A DNA stretch of 28,794 bases from CAYXOX01 sp964466745 (GTDB taxonomy: Bacteria; Pseudomonadota; Alphaproteobacteria; Rhodobacterales; Rhodobacteraceae), in the NCBI GenBank assembly GCA_964466745.1, contig CAYXOX010000022.1, positions 1-28,794 of the forward strand, given 5' to 3'. The notes under the pieces are model-generated. The model was not told where the DNA came from and searched no databases. It was given only the letters and a program-made list of their open reading frames with translations. This document shows positions 8,223-15,854 of the stretch, in pieces. The position numbers were made by a program, and so were the translations under genes. The first letter of the stretch is position 1. Each line of letters opens with the position of its first letter.

Positions 8223-9311
8223 GTGACGGCCCCCGTCGCAGCCTCGCGCGCGGGCGTGCGAGCGCCGTTCCCAGCGCCCCCGGAGGAGGGCAGCGCGACA
8301 GAGGTCGCACCCGGGGTGCTCTGGATACGCCTGCCGCTGCCCATGGCGCTCGATCACGTCAACGTCTACGCGCTCGCCGACGCCGATGGCTGGACGCTTG
8401 TGGACACCGGGATGGATACGCCGCGCGCGCGGGCCGCATGGGAGCGCCTGCTTGCCGGCCCGCTTGCCGGGCGGGCGGTGGCGCGGGTGCTCGTCACCCA
8501 TCACCACCCCGATCACATGGGGCTGGCCGGCTGGTTCATGGCGCGGTTCGGGGCCCAACTCCTGATGTCGCGCACGGCCTGGCTGACCGCGCGGATGCTC
8601 CAGCTCGATGTCCAGGCGCGGCCGCTGCCCGAGGCGCTGGCATTCTGGCGCGCCGCGGGCATGCCGGCGGCGGAACTGGCGCGGCGGGCGGAGGAACGCC
8701 CCTTCAACTTCAGCGACTGCACGGTGCCCCTGCCGCCCGGCTTCACCCGGCTGGAGGAGGGCGCCGTGCTGCCGCTTGCCGGGCGGCGCTGGGCCGTGCG
8801 CTTCGGCCAGGGGCATGCGCCCGACCACGCAACGCTCTGGAGTGCGGACGGCGACCTCGTGATCGCCGGCGACCAGGCCCTGCCCTCGATCAGTCCGAAC
8901 ATCGGCGTGCACGCCACCGAGCCCGGGGCCGACCCGCTGGACGAATGGCTGAAAAGCTGCCGGCGCCTGCGCCGGCATGCGCGGGCGGGGCAGCTCGTGC
9001 TCTGCGGCCACAAGCTGCCGTTCACCGGCCTTCCGCAGCGGCTGCGCCAGCTCGAGCGGCACCACCTTGCGGCGCTGCGCGGGCTGGAGGCGTATCTGTC
9101 CACGCCGCGGCGGGCGTCCGAATGCTTCGTGCCGCTCTTCCGCCGCGAGATCCGGGGCGGTGAATACGGGCTCGCGCTGGCCGAGGCGGTGGCTCATCTC
9201 AACCGGCTCGAGCGCAGCGGGCGTGCCAAGCGGGAGACGGGGCCCGACGGCGCGTGGCTCTGGCGGCGCGGGGTTGTCCGCGAGGACGGGCAGGCACCCG
9301 GCCCCGAGTGA
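8223..9311 (+). CDS. MBL-fold metallo-hydrolase
   Basis: A cytoplasmic metallo-beta-lactamase-fold hydrolase of about 362 residues with a dinuclear metal site: THHHPDH gives the HxHxDH motif (H93, H95, D97, H98). GQGHAPDHATL and IAGDQALPSISPNIGV supply later ligands, and GHKLPF is near the C-terminal domain. The C-terminal 110 residues resemble the winged-helix-like tail of LACTB2/glyoxalase II relatives. The exact substrate cannot be read from sequence. The start is uncertain. The frame is open from an ATG at 8133, but the first 30 residues from there are Arg/Ser-rich and unlike the family. I chose GTG 8223, with TTG 8214 also possible. The region before it (8034-8222) is otherwise noncoding. 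Confidence 0.85.
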   Translation: MTAPVAASRAGVRAPFPAPPEEGSATEVAPGVLWIRLPLPMALDHVNVYALADADGWTLVDTGMDTPRARAAWERLLAGPLAGRAVARVLVTHHHPDHMGLAGWFMARFGAQLLMSRTAWLTARMLQLDVQARPLPEALAFWRAAGMPAAELARRAEERPFNFSDCTVPLPPGFTRLEEGAVLPLAGRRWAVRFGQGHAPDHATLWSADGDLVIAGDQALPSISPNIGVHATEPGADPLDEWLKSCRRLRRHARAGQLVLCGHKLPFTGLPQRLRQLERHHLAALRGLEAYLSTPRRASECFVPLFRREIRGGEYGLALAEAVAHLNRLERSGRAKRETGPDGAWLWRRGVVREDGQAPGPE

Positions 9312-9342
9312 GACACCTTGCCCCAAGCCATGCGACGGCGTG

Positions 9343-9371
9343 GTGACAGCGGGCGAGGCTTGCGCTAATCG
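9343..9371 (+). promoter_or_regulatory. Candidate promoter for the cytochrome oxidase subunit IV gene
   Basis: GTGACA and TAATCG are 17 bases apart in the 93-base gap before the small membrane protein gene. The -35 matches 5 of 6 consensus positions, the -10 only its first two bases. Confidence 0.33.
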
Positions 9372-9404
9372 AACGCCATCGGGACGCAACCGGAGCGCAG
9401 CACG

Positions 9405-9539
9405 ATGGCCGAACACAAGCACGGCAGCATGGACACCACCGAGCACGAGAAAACCTTCGCGGGGTTCATGCGATTCACGACGAATACCGTGATCGCCATC
9501 GTGGTGGTTCTCATCTTCCTCGCGCTCGTCGCGGTCTGA
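9405..9539 (+). CDS. aa3-type cytochrome c oxidase subunit IV (44 residues)
   Basis: A very short gene. The product starts MAEHKHGSMDTTEHEKTF, continues with AGFMRFTT and ends in one hydrophobic helix (about residues 27-44). This is the layout of the small alphaproteobacterial subunit IV (COX4_pro_2 family) of aa3-type cytochrome c oxidase, an inner-membrane protein at the periphery of the enzyme that is dispensable for activity in Paracoccus. GGAG at 9392-9395 sits 9 bases before the ATG. It stands alone, not with the catalytic subunit genes, as is common in Rhodobacterales. The next gene starts 5 bases after its stop, so the two may be cotranscribed. Confidence 0.88.
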   Translation: MAEHKHGSMDTTEHEKTFAGFMRFTTNTVIAIVVVLIFLALVAV

Positions 9540-9544
9540 CCGCC

Positions 9545-10174
9545 GTGGCGTCCGTCCGGCGCGGGATGGCCCGGGCGCTGGCGGCCCTGCTCGCACTCAC
9601 GGTGCTGGCGGGCTGCGCCGATCCCGTCTGGGCGCCCGATGCTGAGGTGGCGCGCGTTTCCTACCGGCACGACGGCCCGCCCCGGCTGACGCTGCTGACG
9701 ATGATCAACAACTCATCGGGCAACGGGGCGCACAGCGCGCTGATGATCAACGCCTCCGAGCGGGTGATCTTCGATCCGTCGGGGAGCTTCTTTCATTCCG
9801 CTATCCCGGAGCGCAACGACGTGCTCTACGGCGTGACGCCCCAGGTTGCCGATGTCTACATCCGTTACCATGCGCGGCAGACCTATCACGTGGTGCGGCA
9901 GGATATCGACGTGAGCCCCGAGGTGGCCGAAGCGGCGCTGGCGCGGGTGAAGGCCTACGGCGCGGTGCGCAACGGCTGGTGCACCAAGGCCACGGCCGAC
10001 GTGCTCGTGGGGCTGCCGGGGTTCGAAGGGATGCGCAGCTACTTCTTTCCCAATCGCCTGCTGGAGCACTGGGCCGGTCTGCCCGGCGTCACCACCGAGG
10101 CGATCTTCGAGAACGATGCCGACGACAAGTCGCGCGCGCTCGAGGGGGTGGTGTTCACCCGGCCGCAGGGCTGA
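9545..10174 (+). CDS. Lipoprotein of unknown function with candidate His/Cys pair
   Basis: The product is 209 residues. A hydrophobic signal ends in LTVLAGC, a lipobox with the lipidated cysteine at residue 24, so it should be a membrane-anchored periplasmic protein. I recognise the sequence only as a conserved Rhodobacterales lipoprotein. Notable segments are GAHSALMINASERVIFDPSG (H63), IPERNDVLYGVTP, YHARQTYHVV, and a later cysteine in NGWCTKATADVLVGLPGF (C146). A histidine before a strand followed by a distant Cys-Thr at a helix start recalls circularly permuted NlpC/P60 (papain-like) enzymes; that is a hypothesis. GTG 9545 is used; ATG 9566 is an equally possible start that keeps the signal. 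It follows the oxidase subunit gene by 5 bases. Confidence 0.75.
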   Translation: MASVRRGMARALAALLALTVLAGCADPVWAPDAEVARVSYRHDGPPRLTLLTMINNSSGNGAHSALMINASERVIFDPSGSFFHSAIPERNDVLYGVTPQVADVYIRYHARQTYHVVRQDIDVSPEVAEAALARVKAYGAVRNGWCTKATADVLVGLPGFEGMRSYFFPNRLLEHWAGLPGVTTEAIFENDADDKSRALEGVVFTRPQG

Positions 10175-10187
10175 GCGCGGCGCTCAG
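10171..10187. terminator. Palindrome spanning two convergent stop codons
   Basis: CTGAGCGC, one central G, then GCGCTCAG: perfect 8-base arms. The TGA of the lipoprotein gene (10172-10174) and the stop of azlD read from the other strand (10184-10186) lie in the two arms. No T-run follows. It may act as a bidirectional 3'-end structure. Confidence 0.35.
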
Positions 10188-10507
10188 AGGCCCAGCGCCC
10201 TTGCCGCCGCGTAGGTTGCCGCGCCGGCGCAGACCGTGAGAAGCACGTTCGCGCCGCGTGCGCCGAGCCCCAGCACCACCGCGGCGGCCACGTATCGAGC
10301 AAGTTCCGGCATCTCAGCTCCCTCCGGCGGCAGCAGCACCAGCGGCGCCACGAGCCCCGGCATCAGCGCCACCGGCGCATAGGCGAGGTGCCGCGTGGCC
10401 CAGCCCGGAAGGCGCCTGTCGCCGATCAGCCCGATGAAAGACAGGCGGATGAGGTAGGTTCCCACCGCCAGCGCGAGGATCATTCCCCATGTCGCGCCGG
10501 TGCTCAT
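10184..10507 (-). CDS. azlD: AzlD family branched-chain amino acid exporter subunit
   Basis: A 107-residue, highly hydrophobic protein with about four membrane segments and the AzlD signatures GTYLIRLSFIGL at the N-terminus and LAYAPVALMPGLVAP in the middle. AzlD is the small partner of AzlC; together they form an inner-membrane exporter of branched-chain amino acids and analogues. Its ATG overlaps the azlC stop by 4 bases (ATGA), a sign of translational coupling. Length is normal for the family. Confidence 0.92.
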   Translation of the reverse strand: MSTGATWGMILALAVGTYLIRLSFIGLIGDRRLPGWATRHLAYAPVALMPGLVAPLVLLPPEGAEMPELARYVAAAVVLGLGARGANVLLTVCAGAATYAAARALGL

Positions 10508-11262
10508 GGCGCGGCGCTCCCGCCGGGGCCCTCGCCGAGGGGCGGGCCTCGCCGCGCGCTGCGCCGTTCCAGGTAACGCTCGGTGGCTGCCCCGGCGATC
10601 ATGGCGCAGACCCCGGCGATGAGCAGGCCGAGCCCCGCGGGCACCCAGCCGAGCGCCAGCGCCAGCACCACCGAGCAGAGCGCCGAAACCAGGCGCGGCA
10701 CGGTCGTGAGCATCGGCGCAACGAGTGCGAGGAAGACGAGGGGCAGGGTGAAGCGCAGATCCAGCCAGCCCGGCATCGCGTCGCCCATCCGCAGGCCGAC
10801 AACGCTGCCGACAACCCAGGTGACCGCCACGGGGGCAGCGACGGCGACGAAATAGCTCGCCCGCTCGGAGGGCGTCCAGCCGGGGTTGCGCGCAAAGGCC
10901 GAAGACGCCGCCGCGAAGCTCTGATCGTAGTTGAAATAGGCGAGGACGGCCCTGCGGCGCAGCGGAAGCCCGGCGAAGGCCGGGGCCAGCGCCGCGGCGT
11001 ACATCGCCATCCGCAGGTTCACCGCGAGGGCCGTGGCCAGGGCCACGATCCACGGCGCGTTCTCGCTCATCAGTTGCAGCGCCGCGAACTGCGAGGCGCC
11101 GCCGATCACCAGCAGCGAGAACCCGAAGGTTTCCGGCAGGGACAGCCCCGCCTCCCGCGCCACGACCCCGAAGAGGAACCCGAAGGCGGGAACGACGAGG
11201 GTGAAGGGGGCGGTATCCGAAAGCCCCTGGCGAAGCGGCGATTTGGCGGTGGCGGGGGGCAT
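10504..11262 (-). CDS. azlC: AzlC family branched-chain amino acid permease
   Basis: A 252-residue inner-membrane protein with about six or more hydrophobic segments. Family signatures are FGFLFGVVAREAGLS, the GGASQFAALQLM stretch, NLRMAMYAAALAP and YFNYDQSFA. It is the large subunit of the AzlCD exporter. The last 25 residues are Arg- and Gly-rich and cytoplasmic-like. azlD follows with a 4-base overlap. The 133-base gap upstream is shared with mobA on the other strand, so the two promoters probably overlap there, but I see no convincing consensus. Confidence 0.93.
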   Translation of the reverse strand: MPPATAKSPLRQGLSDTAPFTLVVPAFGFLFGVVAREAGLSLPETFGFSLLVIGGASQFAALQLMSENAPWIVALATALAVNLRMAMYAAALAPAFAGLPLRRRAVLAYFNYDQSFAAASSAFARNPGWTPSERASYFVAVAAPVAVTWVVGSVVGLRMGDAMPGWLDLRFTLPLVFLALVAPMLTTVPRLVSALCSVVLALALGWVPAGLGLLIAGVCAMIAGAATERYLERRSARRGPPLGEGPGGSAAP

Positions 11263-11395
11263 ATTTCGTCCGTAGGTTCGGGCGACGAAGCCCTAACCGC
11301 GCCACGATGGAGATGCAATTGCCGCCACCGGCGCCGTCGCCCGCTCCGCCGCATCCCGCCGCAGGTGCCGGGCGGCCGGTGCGCAGGGGGCCGGC

Positions 11396-12016
11396 ATGAG
11401 CGCGGCGGGCGGCGCCGCGGGGCTTCCGCCGGGCGTGGTCCTCGCGGGAGGCGAGGGCAGGCGGATGGGCGGGGCCGACAAGGCCCTCCTGCCGCTCGCG
11501 GGCCGCCCTATGCTCGATCACGTCCTGGAGCGGCTGCGCCCGCAGGTCTCCGCCATTGCGCTCGGGGCCAACGGCGATCCGGCACGTTTCGCAGGCCGCG
11601 GGCTCGAGGTGCTCGCCGATCCCGGGCCCGGCGGGCAGGGTCCGCTGGCCGGGGTGCTCGCGGCGCTGGACTGGGCGGCGGGGCTCGGCGCGCCGGCCGT
11701 CGTGACGGTGGCCTGCGATACGCCGTTCTTCCCGCGCGACCTCGTGGCCCGGCTCCGCGCCGCGGGAGCGCCGCTGGCGCTTGCCGCCACCGACCGGCGC
11801 CACCCCACCTTCGGGCTCTGGCCCACCGCGCTGCGGGAGGATCTGCGCGCCGCCCTCGCCGCCGGCGACCGCAAGATCGCCCTTTGGGCCGATGCCCACG
11901 GGGCGGCCGCCGTACCGTTCGAGGCCCGCGGGACGGCCGCGGCCGACCCTTTCTTCAACGTCAACACGCCGGGTGATCTCGCGCTCGCCGAGGCCCGGGC
12001 GGGACGCGCGCCATGA
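11396..12016 (+). CDS. mobA: Molybdenum cofactor guanylyltransferase MobA
   Basis: A 206-residue cytoplasmic enzyme joining GMP from GTP to molybdopterin, giving the MGD cofactor used by DMSO reductase-type enzymes. The nucleotide-binding signature LAGGEGRRMGGADKA is at residues 16-30 and the metal-site motif ACDTPFFP is at about 107-113 (D108). NVNTPGDLA, the usual final motif, is near the end. Length is normal. The first 11 residues are Ala/Gly-rich. The mobB start overlaps the mobA stop by 4 bases (ATGA), so the pair is translationally coupled. Confidence 0.95.
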   Translation: MSAAGGAAGLPPGVVLAGGEGRRMGGADKALLPLAGRPMLDHVLERLRPQVSAIALGANGDPARFAGRGLEVLADPGPGGQGPLAGVLAALDWAAGLGAPAVVTVACDTPFFPRDLVARLRAAGAPLALAATDRRHPTFGLWPTALREDLRAALAAGDRKIALWADAHGAAAVPFEARGTAAADPFFNVNTPGDLALAEARAGRAP

Positions 12017-13482
12017 GGTTCTTCGGCGTCGTTGGATGGAAGAACGCTGGCAAGACGGGGCTGATGGAGCGGCTCGTTGCCGAGTTCGTTTCACGGGGGC
12101 TCTCCGTTTCCACCGTGAAGCATGCCCACCACGGGTTCGACATCGATCGTCCGGGCAAGGACAGCTTCCGCCACCGGGCCGCGGGGGCGGGGGAGGTGAT
12201 GCTGGCCAGCGGCGACCGCTGGGCACTGATGCGCGAGCTGCGCGGGGCGCCCGAACCCGCGCTTGCCGAGCTGGTTGCCCGGCTCGCGCCCGTGGATCTC
12301 GTGCTGGTCGAAGGCTTCAAGGCCGAGGGCCACCCCAAGATCGAGGTGCATCGCGCCGAAGGAGGCCGCCCGCCCATGGCGCCGGCGGATTCCACGATCC
12401 GTGCCGTGGCGTCGGACGCGCCGCTCGCCGTGCCCTGCCCCGTGCTCGGGATCGACGATACCCGCGCCATCGCCGATCTGATCGCCCGCGAGTGCGGACT
12501 CGACGGGGGCTACGACAGTTTCCTCGTCGTCGACTGGTCGGGCGGAAACGACCGTGGCCCGACGCCGAAGAAGGACGCGATCTGGGCCGCTCTCGCCCGG
12601 CGCGGCGCGCCCGCTGCCGGGATCGAACCCGTCTACCTGCGCAACCGTCGCGTCGCCGAGCGCTGGATCGCCGAGACGATTGCCGCCGAGCGCGCCCGGG
12701 GCCGCCGCGTGCTGGCCGCGTTCGACTTTCCGTTCGGGTTCCCGGCGGGTTTCGCCGCGGCGGTGACGGGCGCACCCGATCCGCTGGCGCTCTGGGCATG
12801 GCTGGCGGAGCGCATCGAGGATGCGCCGGGGGCCAACAATCGCTTCGACATCGCCGGGCGGCTCAACGCGCTCTTTCCGGGCATCGGCCCGTTCTGGGGC
12901 AACGGCCTGCCGGGGCGCGACATCGCCCACCTGCCGCGCAAGGGCCGGGCGCGCGATGGCCACGGGATGCCCGAACGGCGCGAGGTGGAGACGCGCGCCC
13001 CCCGGGCCTTTCCGGTGTGGCAGCTCGCCGGTGCCGGGTCGGTCGGCTCGCAGGCCCTGATGGGCCTGCCGGTGCTCTGGCGGCTGCGGGAGCGGTTCGG
13101 CGCGGCGGCATGGCCCTTCGAGCGGCTGGGCGCGCCGGTTGCCCTGGTGGAGATCTGGCCGTCGCTCCTGGCGCCGGAAGTTGCCTCAGTTGCCGCGGGA
13201 AGCGGAGAGATCAAGGATGCCGTGCAGGTGCGCCTGCTCGCGGCGGCGCTCGCCGGGCTGGAGGCGGGCGATCTCGCGCGGCTGCTCGAGGTGCATGCCC
13301 CCGAGGAAGGCTGGATTCTCGGCATCGGCGAGGAGGCGCAGCTTCGGGCGGCACTCGCGCGCGCCTTGCCGGCGGACGATGCGGGCGGTGCAGGGGAAGC
13401 GGGCCGCGGGCGCGCGGAACACGCCCCGGGGCCCGGCGAGGCGGGCCCCGAAGGGGATGCGGGCGGAGGAGCGGGCCGGTGA
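12013..13482 (+). CDS. mobB: MobB fused to a C-terminal domain with RNase H-like acidic pattern
   Basis: A 489-residue two-domain protein. Residues 1-160 are MobB: Walker A GWKNAGKT at 8-15, TVKHAHHGFDIDRPGKDS, and LVEGFK, a GTP-binding partner of MobA in MGD synthesis. From about residue 167 an extra 285-residue domain starts: FLVVDWSGG (D174), FDFPFGFP (D238), VEIWPSLL (E380) and IKDAVQV (D402). These strand-plus-acid blocks resemble DUF429-type RNase H-fold proteins, where such acids would bind metal; this is inference. The final 35 residues are Gly/Ala/Glu low complexity. Stand-alone MobB is about 160-175 residues, so the fusion is large. I believe related fusions occur in other Rhodobacterales, but the role of the second domain is not known to me. 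GTGA overlap with the next gene. Confidence 0.88.
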   Translation: MRFFGVVGWKNAGKTGLMERLVAEFVSRGLSVSTVKHAHHGFDIDRPGKDSFRHRAAGAGEVMLASGDRWALMRELRGAPEPALAELVARLAPVDLVLVEGFKAEGHPKIEVHRAEGGRPPMAPADSTIRAVASDAPLAVPCPVLGIDDTRAIADLIARECGLDGGYDSFLVVDWSGGNDRGPTPKKDAIWAALARRGAPAAGIEPVYLRNRRVAERWIAETIAAERARGRRVLAAFDFPFGFPAGFAAAVTGAPDPLALWAWLAERIEDAPGANNRFDIAGRLNALFPGIGPFWGNGLPGRDIAHLPRKGRARDGHGMPERREVETRAPRAFPVWQLAGAGSVGSQALMGLPVLWRLRERFGAAAWPFERLGAPVALVEIWPSLLAPEVASVAAGSGEIKDAVQVRLLAAALAGLEAGDLARLLEVHAPEEGWILGIGEEAQLRAALARALPADDAGGAGEAGRGRAEHAPGPGEAGPEGDAGGGAGR

Positions 13483-14075
13483 GCCGGACCGTCACGGTTC
13501 ACAGCGGTTTCGAGGAGGCAGAGCGCGTCGAGGCGGCGCGGCTGCTGTGGGAAGCCTTCGAGCGCAAGCTGCGGCCGGCCCTGGGCCCGGAGGCACGCGC
13601 GCTGACCTTTCTCGCCGAGGCGCTCGACCCGCAGAACGCGCTCTGCGCGCGCGACGCCGCGGGGCGGCTTCTGGGGCTTGCCGGTTTCCGCACTGCGGAG
13701 TCGGCCTTCATGCGGGGCTCGATGCCGGAGTTGCGAGCCCATTACGGGGCGATCGGCGGCTTCGGGCGCGGGCTTCTGCTGGCCGCGTTCGAGCGCAACC
13801 TTCCGCAGGGGCAGTTCCTCGTGGACGGAATCTTCGTGCGCAGCGACGCCCGGGGCGGGGGTGTGGGCACCGCCCTCATCGAGGCCGTCTGCGCGGAGGC
13901 CATGCGCCGCGGCTGCCGCGAGGTCCGGCTCGACGTGACCGATACCAACCCGCGGGCGCGCGCGCTCTACGAGCGTCGCGGATTCGTGGCGGTGAGGGAG
14001 GCCCGGGTCGGGCCGGTTCTGCGGCGGCTGTTCGGCTTCTCGCGGGCGGTGACGATGGTGCGGCTGCTGGCCTGA
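13479..14075 (+). CDS. GNAT family N-acetyltransferase
   Basis: A 198-residue cytoplasmic acetyltransferase. The acetyl-CoA pyrophosphate-binding motif is VRSDARGGGVGTALIEAV (about residues 120-137), preceded by the strand FLVDGIFV, and followed by LDVTDTNPRARALYERRGF, the classic motif B. Substrate is unknown. The GTG at 13479 overlaps the mobB stop (GTGA), and GGAGGA at 13465-13470 gives good spacing, so it belongs to the mobA-mobB operon. A role in cofactor synthesis is not implied. Confidence 0.9.
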   Translation: MSRTVTVHSGFEEAERVEAARLLWEAFERKLRPALGPEARALTFLAEALDPQNALCARDAAGRLLGLAGFRTAESAFMRGSMPELRAHYGAIGGFGRGLLLAAFERNLPQGQFLVDGIFVRSDARGGGVGTALIEAVCAEAMRRGCREVRLDVTDTNPRARALYERRGFVAVREARVGPVLRRLFGFSRAVTMVRLLA

Positions 14076-14114
14076 CCGCGTTGCCTCCCGCCGCGCTGGC
14101 CCGCGCCGCCCGGC

Positions 14115-15134
14115 TCAGGTGAAGGTGCCCGTGACCCGCCCGAGCAGCATGAAGGCCCGCGCCGTCCGCGTTTCGGACAGCGCGATGATTTCCTCGTCGC
14201 TGGCGGTTTCCTCGAAATCGGAGAACACCTTGTCGAACCGGCGCAGGAAGTGGTGTGCAGCATCCCGGAACACCGGGTCCTGCTTCATGCGCCCGGCTGT
14301 CAGGGCCAGCGAGGTGCGATCGCGCACGCCGCCAAGCGGCGCCACCGAGCGGCCGCGTTCGCCGGCGGCGAAGCGGCGCCAGATATCGGGGCGCGCGCGG
14401 TCGGGGCGCAGATCGTCCATGTATATGCCGTCCTGGCTCAGCAGGGTGAGCACGTCCTGGCTGGCGTGGATCAGCTGCGCAACGGACCGATCCTTCAGCG
14501 CGCGGCGCAGGGCAGTGAAGCCGGCCTCGTCTTCCGCGGTGTCGGGAAAGTTCAGCGCCTGGATGAAGTCTTCCCGGCTCAGGGGCTCGGAGAATTCCTC
14601 GGCCTGGGTGCCGAGGGCGAGGGCGGGCTGTTCGTTCGCGCCGGGCTTGATCTCTTCCATGCGCAGCGGGCGCCGCGGCGGATCGGGCTGGCGCTTGGAC
14701 GTGAAGGTCACGATCGCTTCCTCGGCCTGGCGCGCGCTCGCGGCGATCTCGTCAAGCTTCTTTTCCACCATCGGCTGCACCGCGGTGAGGGCGCGGGCCT
14801 GCCTGTCGGCGAGGTAGCTCTTGCGCATGGCTTCCACGGTCGCCTGCAGGCGACGGCTTTCCTCGCGCATGATCCGGTTGGAGCGCGCCGCGGCGGCCGC
14901 GACCCAGATGACCGCGACGGGCAGGAACACCGCCATCAGCGTGACCACGAAGTTCAGGCTGTCGAAGCCGCCCTCGGGACCGGTGGCCGGGGCAAAGAGG
15001 AAGAAGAGCACCGAGCCCATCAGCCACAGCACGCTCAGCGCCGCCGCGATCACCTCGGTGGCGCTGACGCTGCCGGGTGTCGGGCGGTCGAAGATGCCGA
15101 GGAGTGGCTTGCGATCGGGGTTGGGTGCGGCCAT
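14115..15134 (-). CDS. Membrane protein with coiled coil, greA-linked, unknown function
   Basis: A 339-residue protein I do not recognise as a named family. Two hydrophobic segments (about residues 27-49 and 62-83) form a membrane hairpin. A charged, Arg/Gln/Glu-rich helical region follows (about 86-150) with coiled-coil character, then a Pro-rich linker. The C-terminal half is soluble, beginning LSREDFIQALNFPDTAEDE and containing ALRRALKDRSVAQLIHASQDVLTLL. Most of the protein should face the cytoplasm. It starts 5 bases after the greA stop and so is almost certainly cotranscribed. The plan loosely recalls RmuC-like proteins, but no nuclease motif is visible. Confidence 0.8.
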   Translation of the reverse strand: MAAPNPDRKPLLGIFDRPTPGSVSATEVIAAALSVLWLMGSVLFFLFAPATGPEGGFDSLNFVVTLMAVFLPVAVIWVAAAAARSNRIMREESRRLQATVEAMRKSYLADRQARALTAVQPMVEKKLDEIAASARQAEEAIVTFTSKRQPDPPRRPLRMEEIKPGANEQPALALGTQAEEFSEPLSREDFIQALNFPDTAEDEAGFTALRRALKDRSVAQLIHASQDVLTLLSQDGIYMDDLRPDRARPDIWRRFAAGERGRSVAPLGGVRDRTSLALTAGRMKQDPVFRDAAHHFLRRFDKVFSDFEETASDEEIIALSETRTARAFMLLGRVTGTFT

Positions 15135-15139
15135 CGGGC

Positions 15140-15610
15140 TCAGTTGTAGGCGATCTTCAGGATCTCGTAGCTTTTCTCGCCGCCGGGGGTTCGGACCTCG
15201 ACGCTGTCGCCTTCTTCCTTGCCGATGAGGGCGCGCGCAAGGGGAGACTTGATGTTGAGCTTGCCATTCTGGATGTCCGCCTCGGGCTCGCCGACGATCT
15301 GGTAGGTGCGCTCCTCGTCGGTGTCCTCGTCCACGAGGGTGACGGTCGCGCCGAACTTGATCGGCCCCGAAAGCTTGGCGGTATCGATCACGTCGGCCAG
15401 CCCGAGAATGCCCTCGAGCTCCTTCACGCGTCCCTCGATGAAGCTCTGGCGCTCGCGCGCGGCGTGATATTCTGCGTTCTCCGAAAGGTCCCCGTGCTCG
15501 CGCGCCTCGGCGATCGCCCGGATCACGGCCGGGCGTTCGACGCTCTTGAGTTTCTTCAATTCGGCATCAAGCGCAGTGTGGCCCGCGCGTGTGAGAGGTA
15601 TCTTTTCCAT
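15140..15610 (-). CDS. greA: Transcription elongation factor GreA
   Basis: A 156-residue protein with the two GreA parts. The N-terminal coiled coil (about residues 1-75) contains the family pattern ARE HGDLSENAEYHAARERQ, whose acidic tip stimulates RNA cleavage by stalled RNA polymerase. The C-terminal FKBP-like domain starts near VIDTAKLSGPIKFGA and includes SPLARALIGKEEGD. Length is normal (about 157). The ATG is at 15610. A membrane protein gene follows 5 bases downstream. The 244-base gap upstream is shared with the divergent ETF-QO gene. Confidence 0.97.
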   Translation of the reverse strand: MEKIPLTRAGHTALDAELKKLKSVERPAVIRAIAEAREHGDLSENAEYHAARERQSFIEGRVKELEGILGLADVIDTAKLSGPIKFGATVTLVDEDTDEERTYQIVGEPEADIQNGKLNIKSPLARALIGKEEGDSVEVRTPGGEKSYEILKIAYN

Positions 15611-15780
15611 GGCTCGTTTCGCAGGCTGTTGGGTGGGTCTGCCTGCCCCGGCCCGGGTCCGTGGGCAATAGCGCCCCCACAGAAGACGAGGCGCTGCGCG
15701 ATTTCAAGGCCCGTTCAGGGGGGACAGGCGGCTTTTCGGGCGCGTGGTGCCGGTATCGGCGGCATCCCGACGCGGCTTGA

Positions 15781-15809
15781 TTGCCCCTGCGGCGGGGCTC
15801 CGCTATCTC
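15781..15809 (+). promoter_or_regulatory. Candidate promoter for the ETF-QO gene
   Basis: TTGCCC and TATCTC are exactly 17 bases apart, leaving a leader of about 40 bases before the ATG at 15855. The -10 shares TATCTC with the candidate before the DUF2007 gene. Confidence 0.35.
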
Positions 15810-15854
15810 CCCGCACGGAGCTTCGGCGGGCGGAGCGGCAGGGGCGAAGAGAAG

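Noticed and set aside
11263..11395. A molybdenum cofactor riboswitch before mobA
   Set aside because: No extended paired structure or recognisable Moco motif could be seen in the 133 bases.
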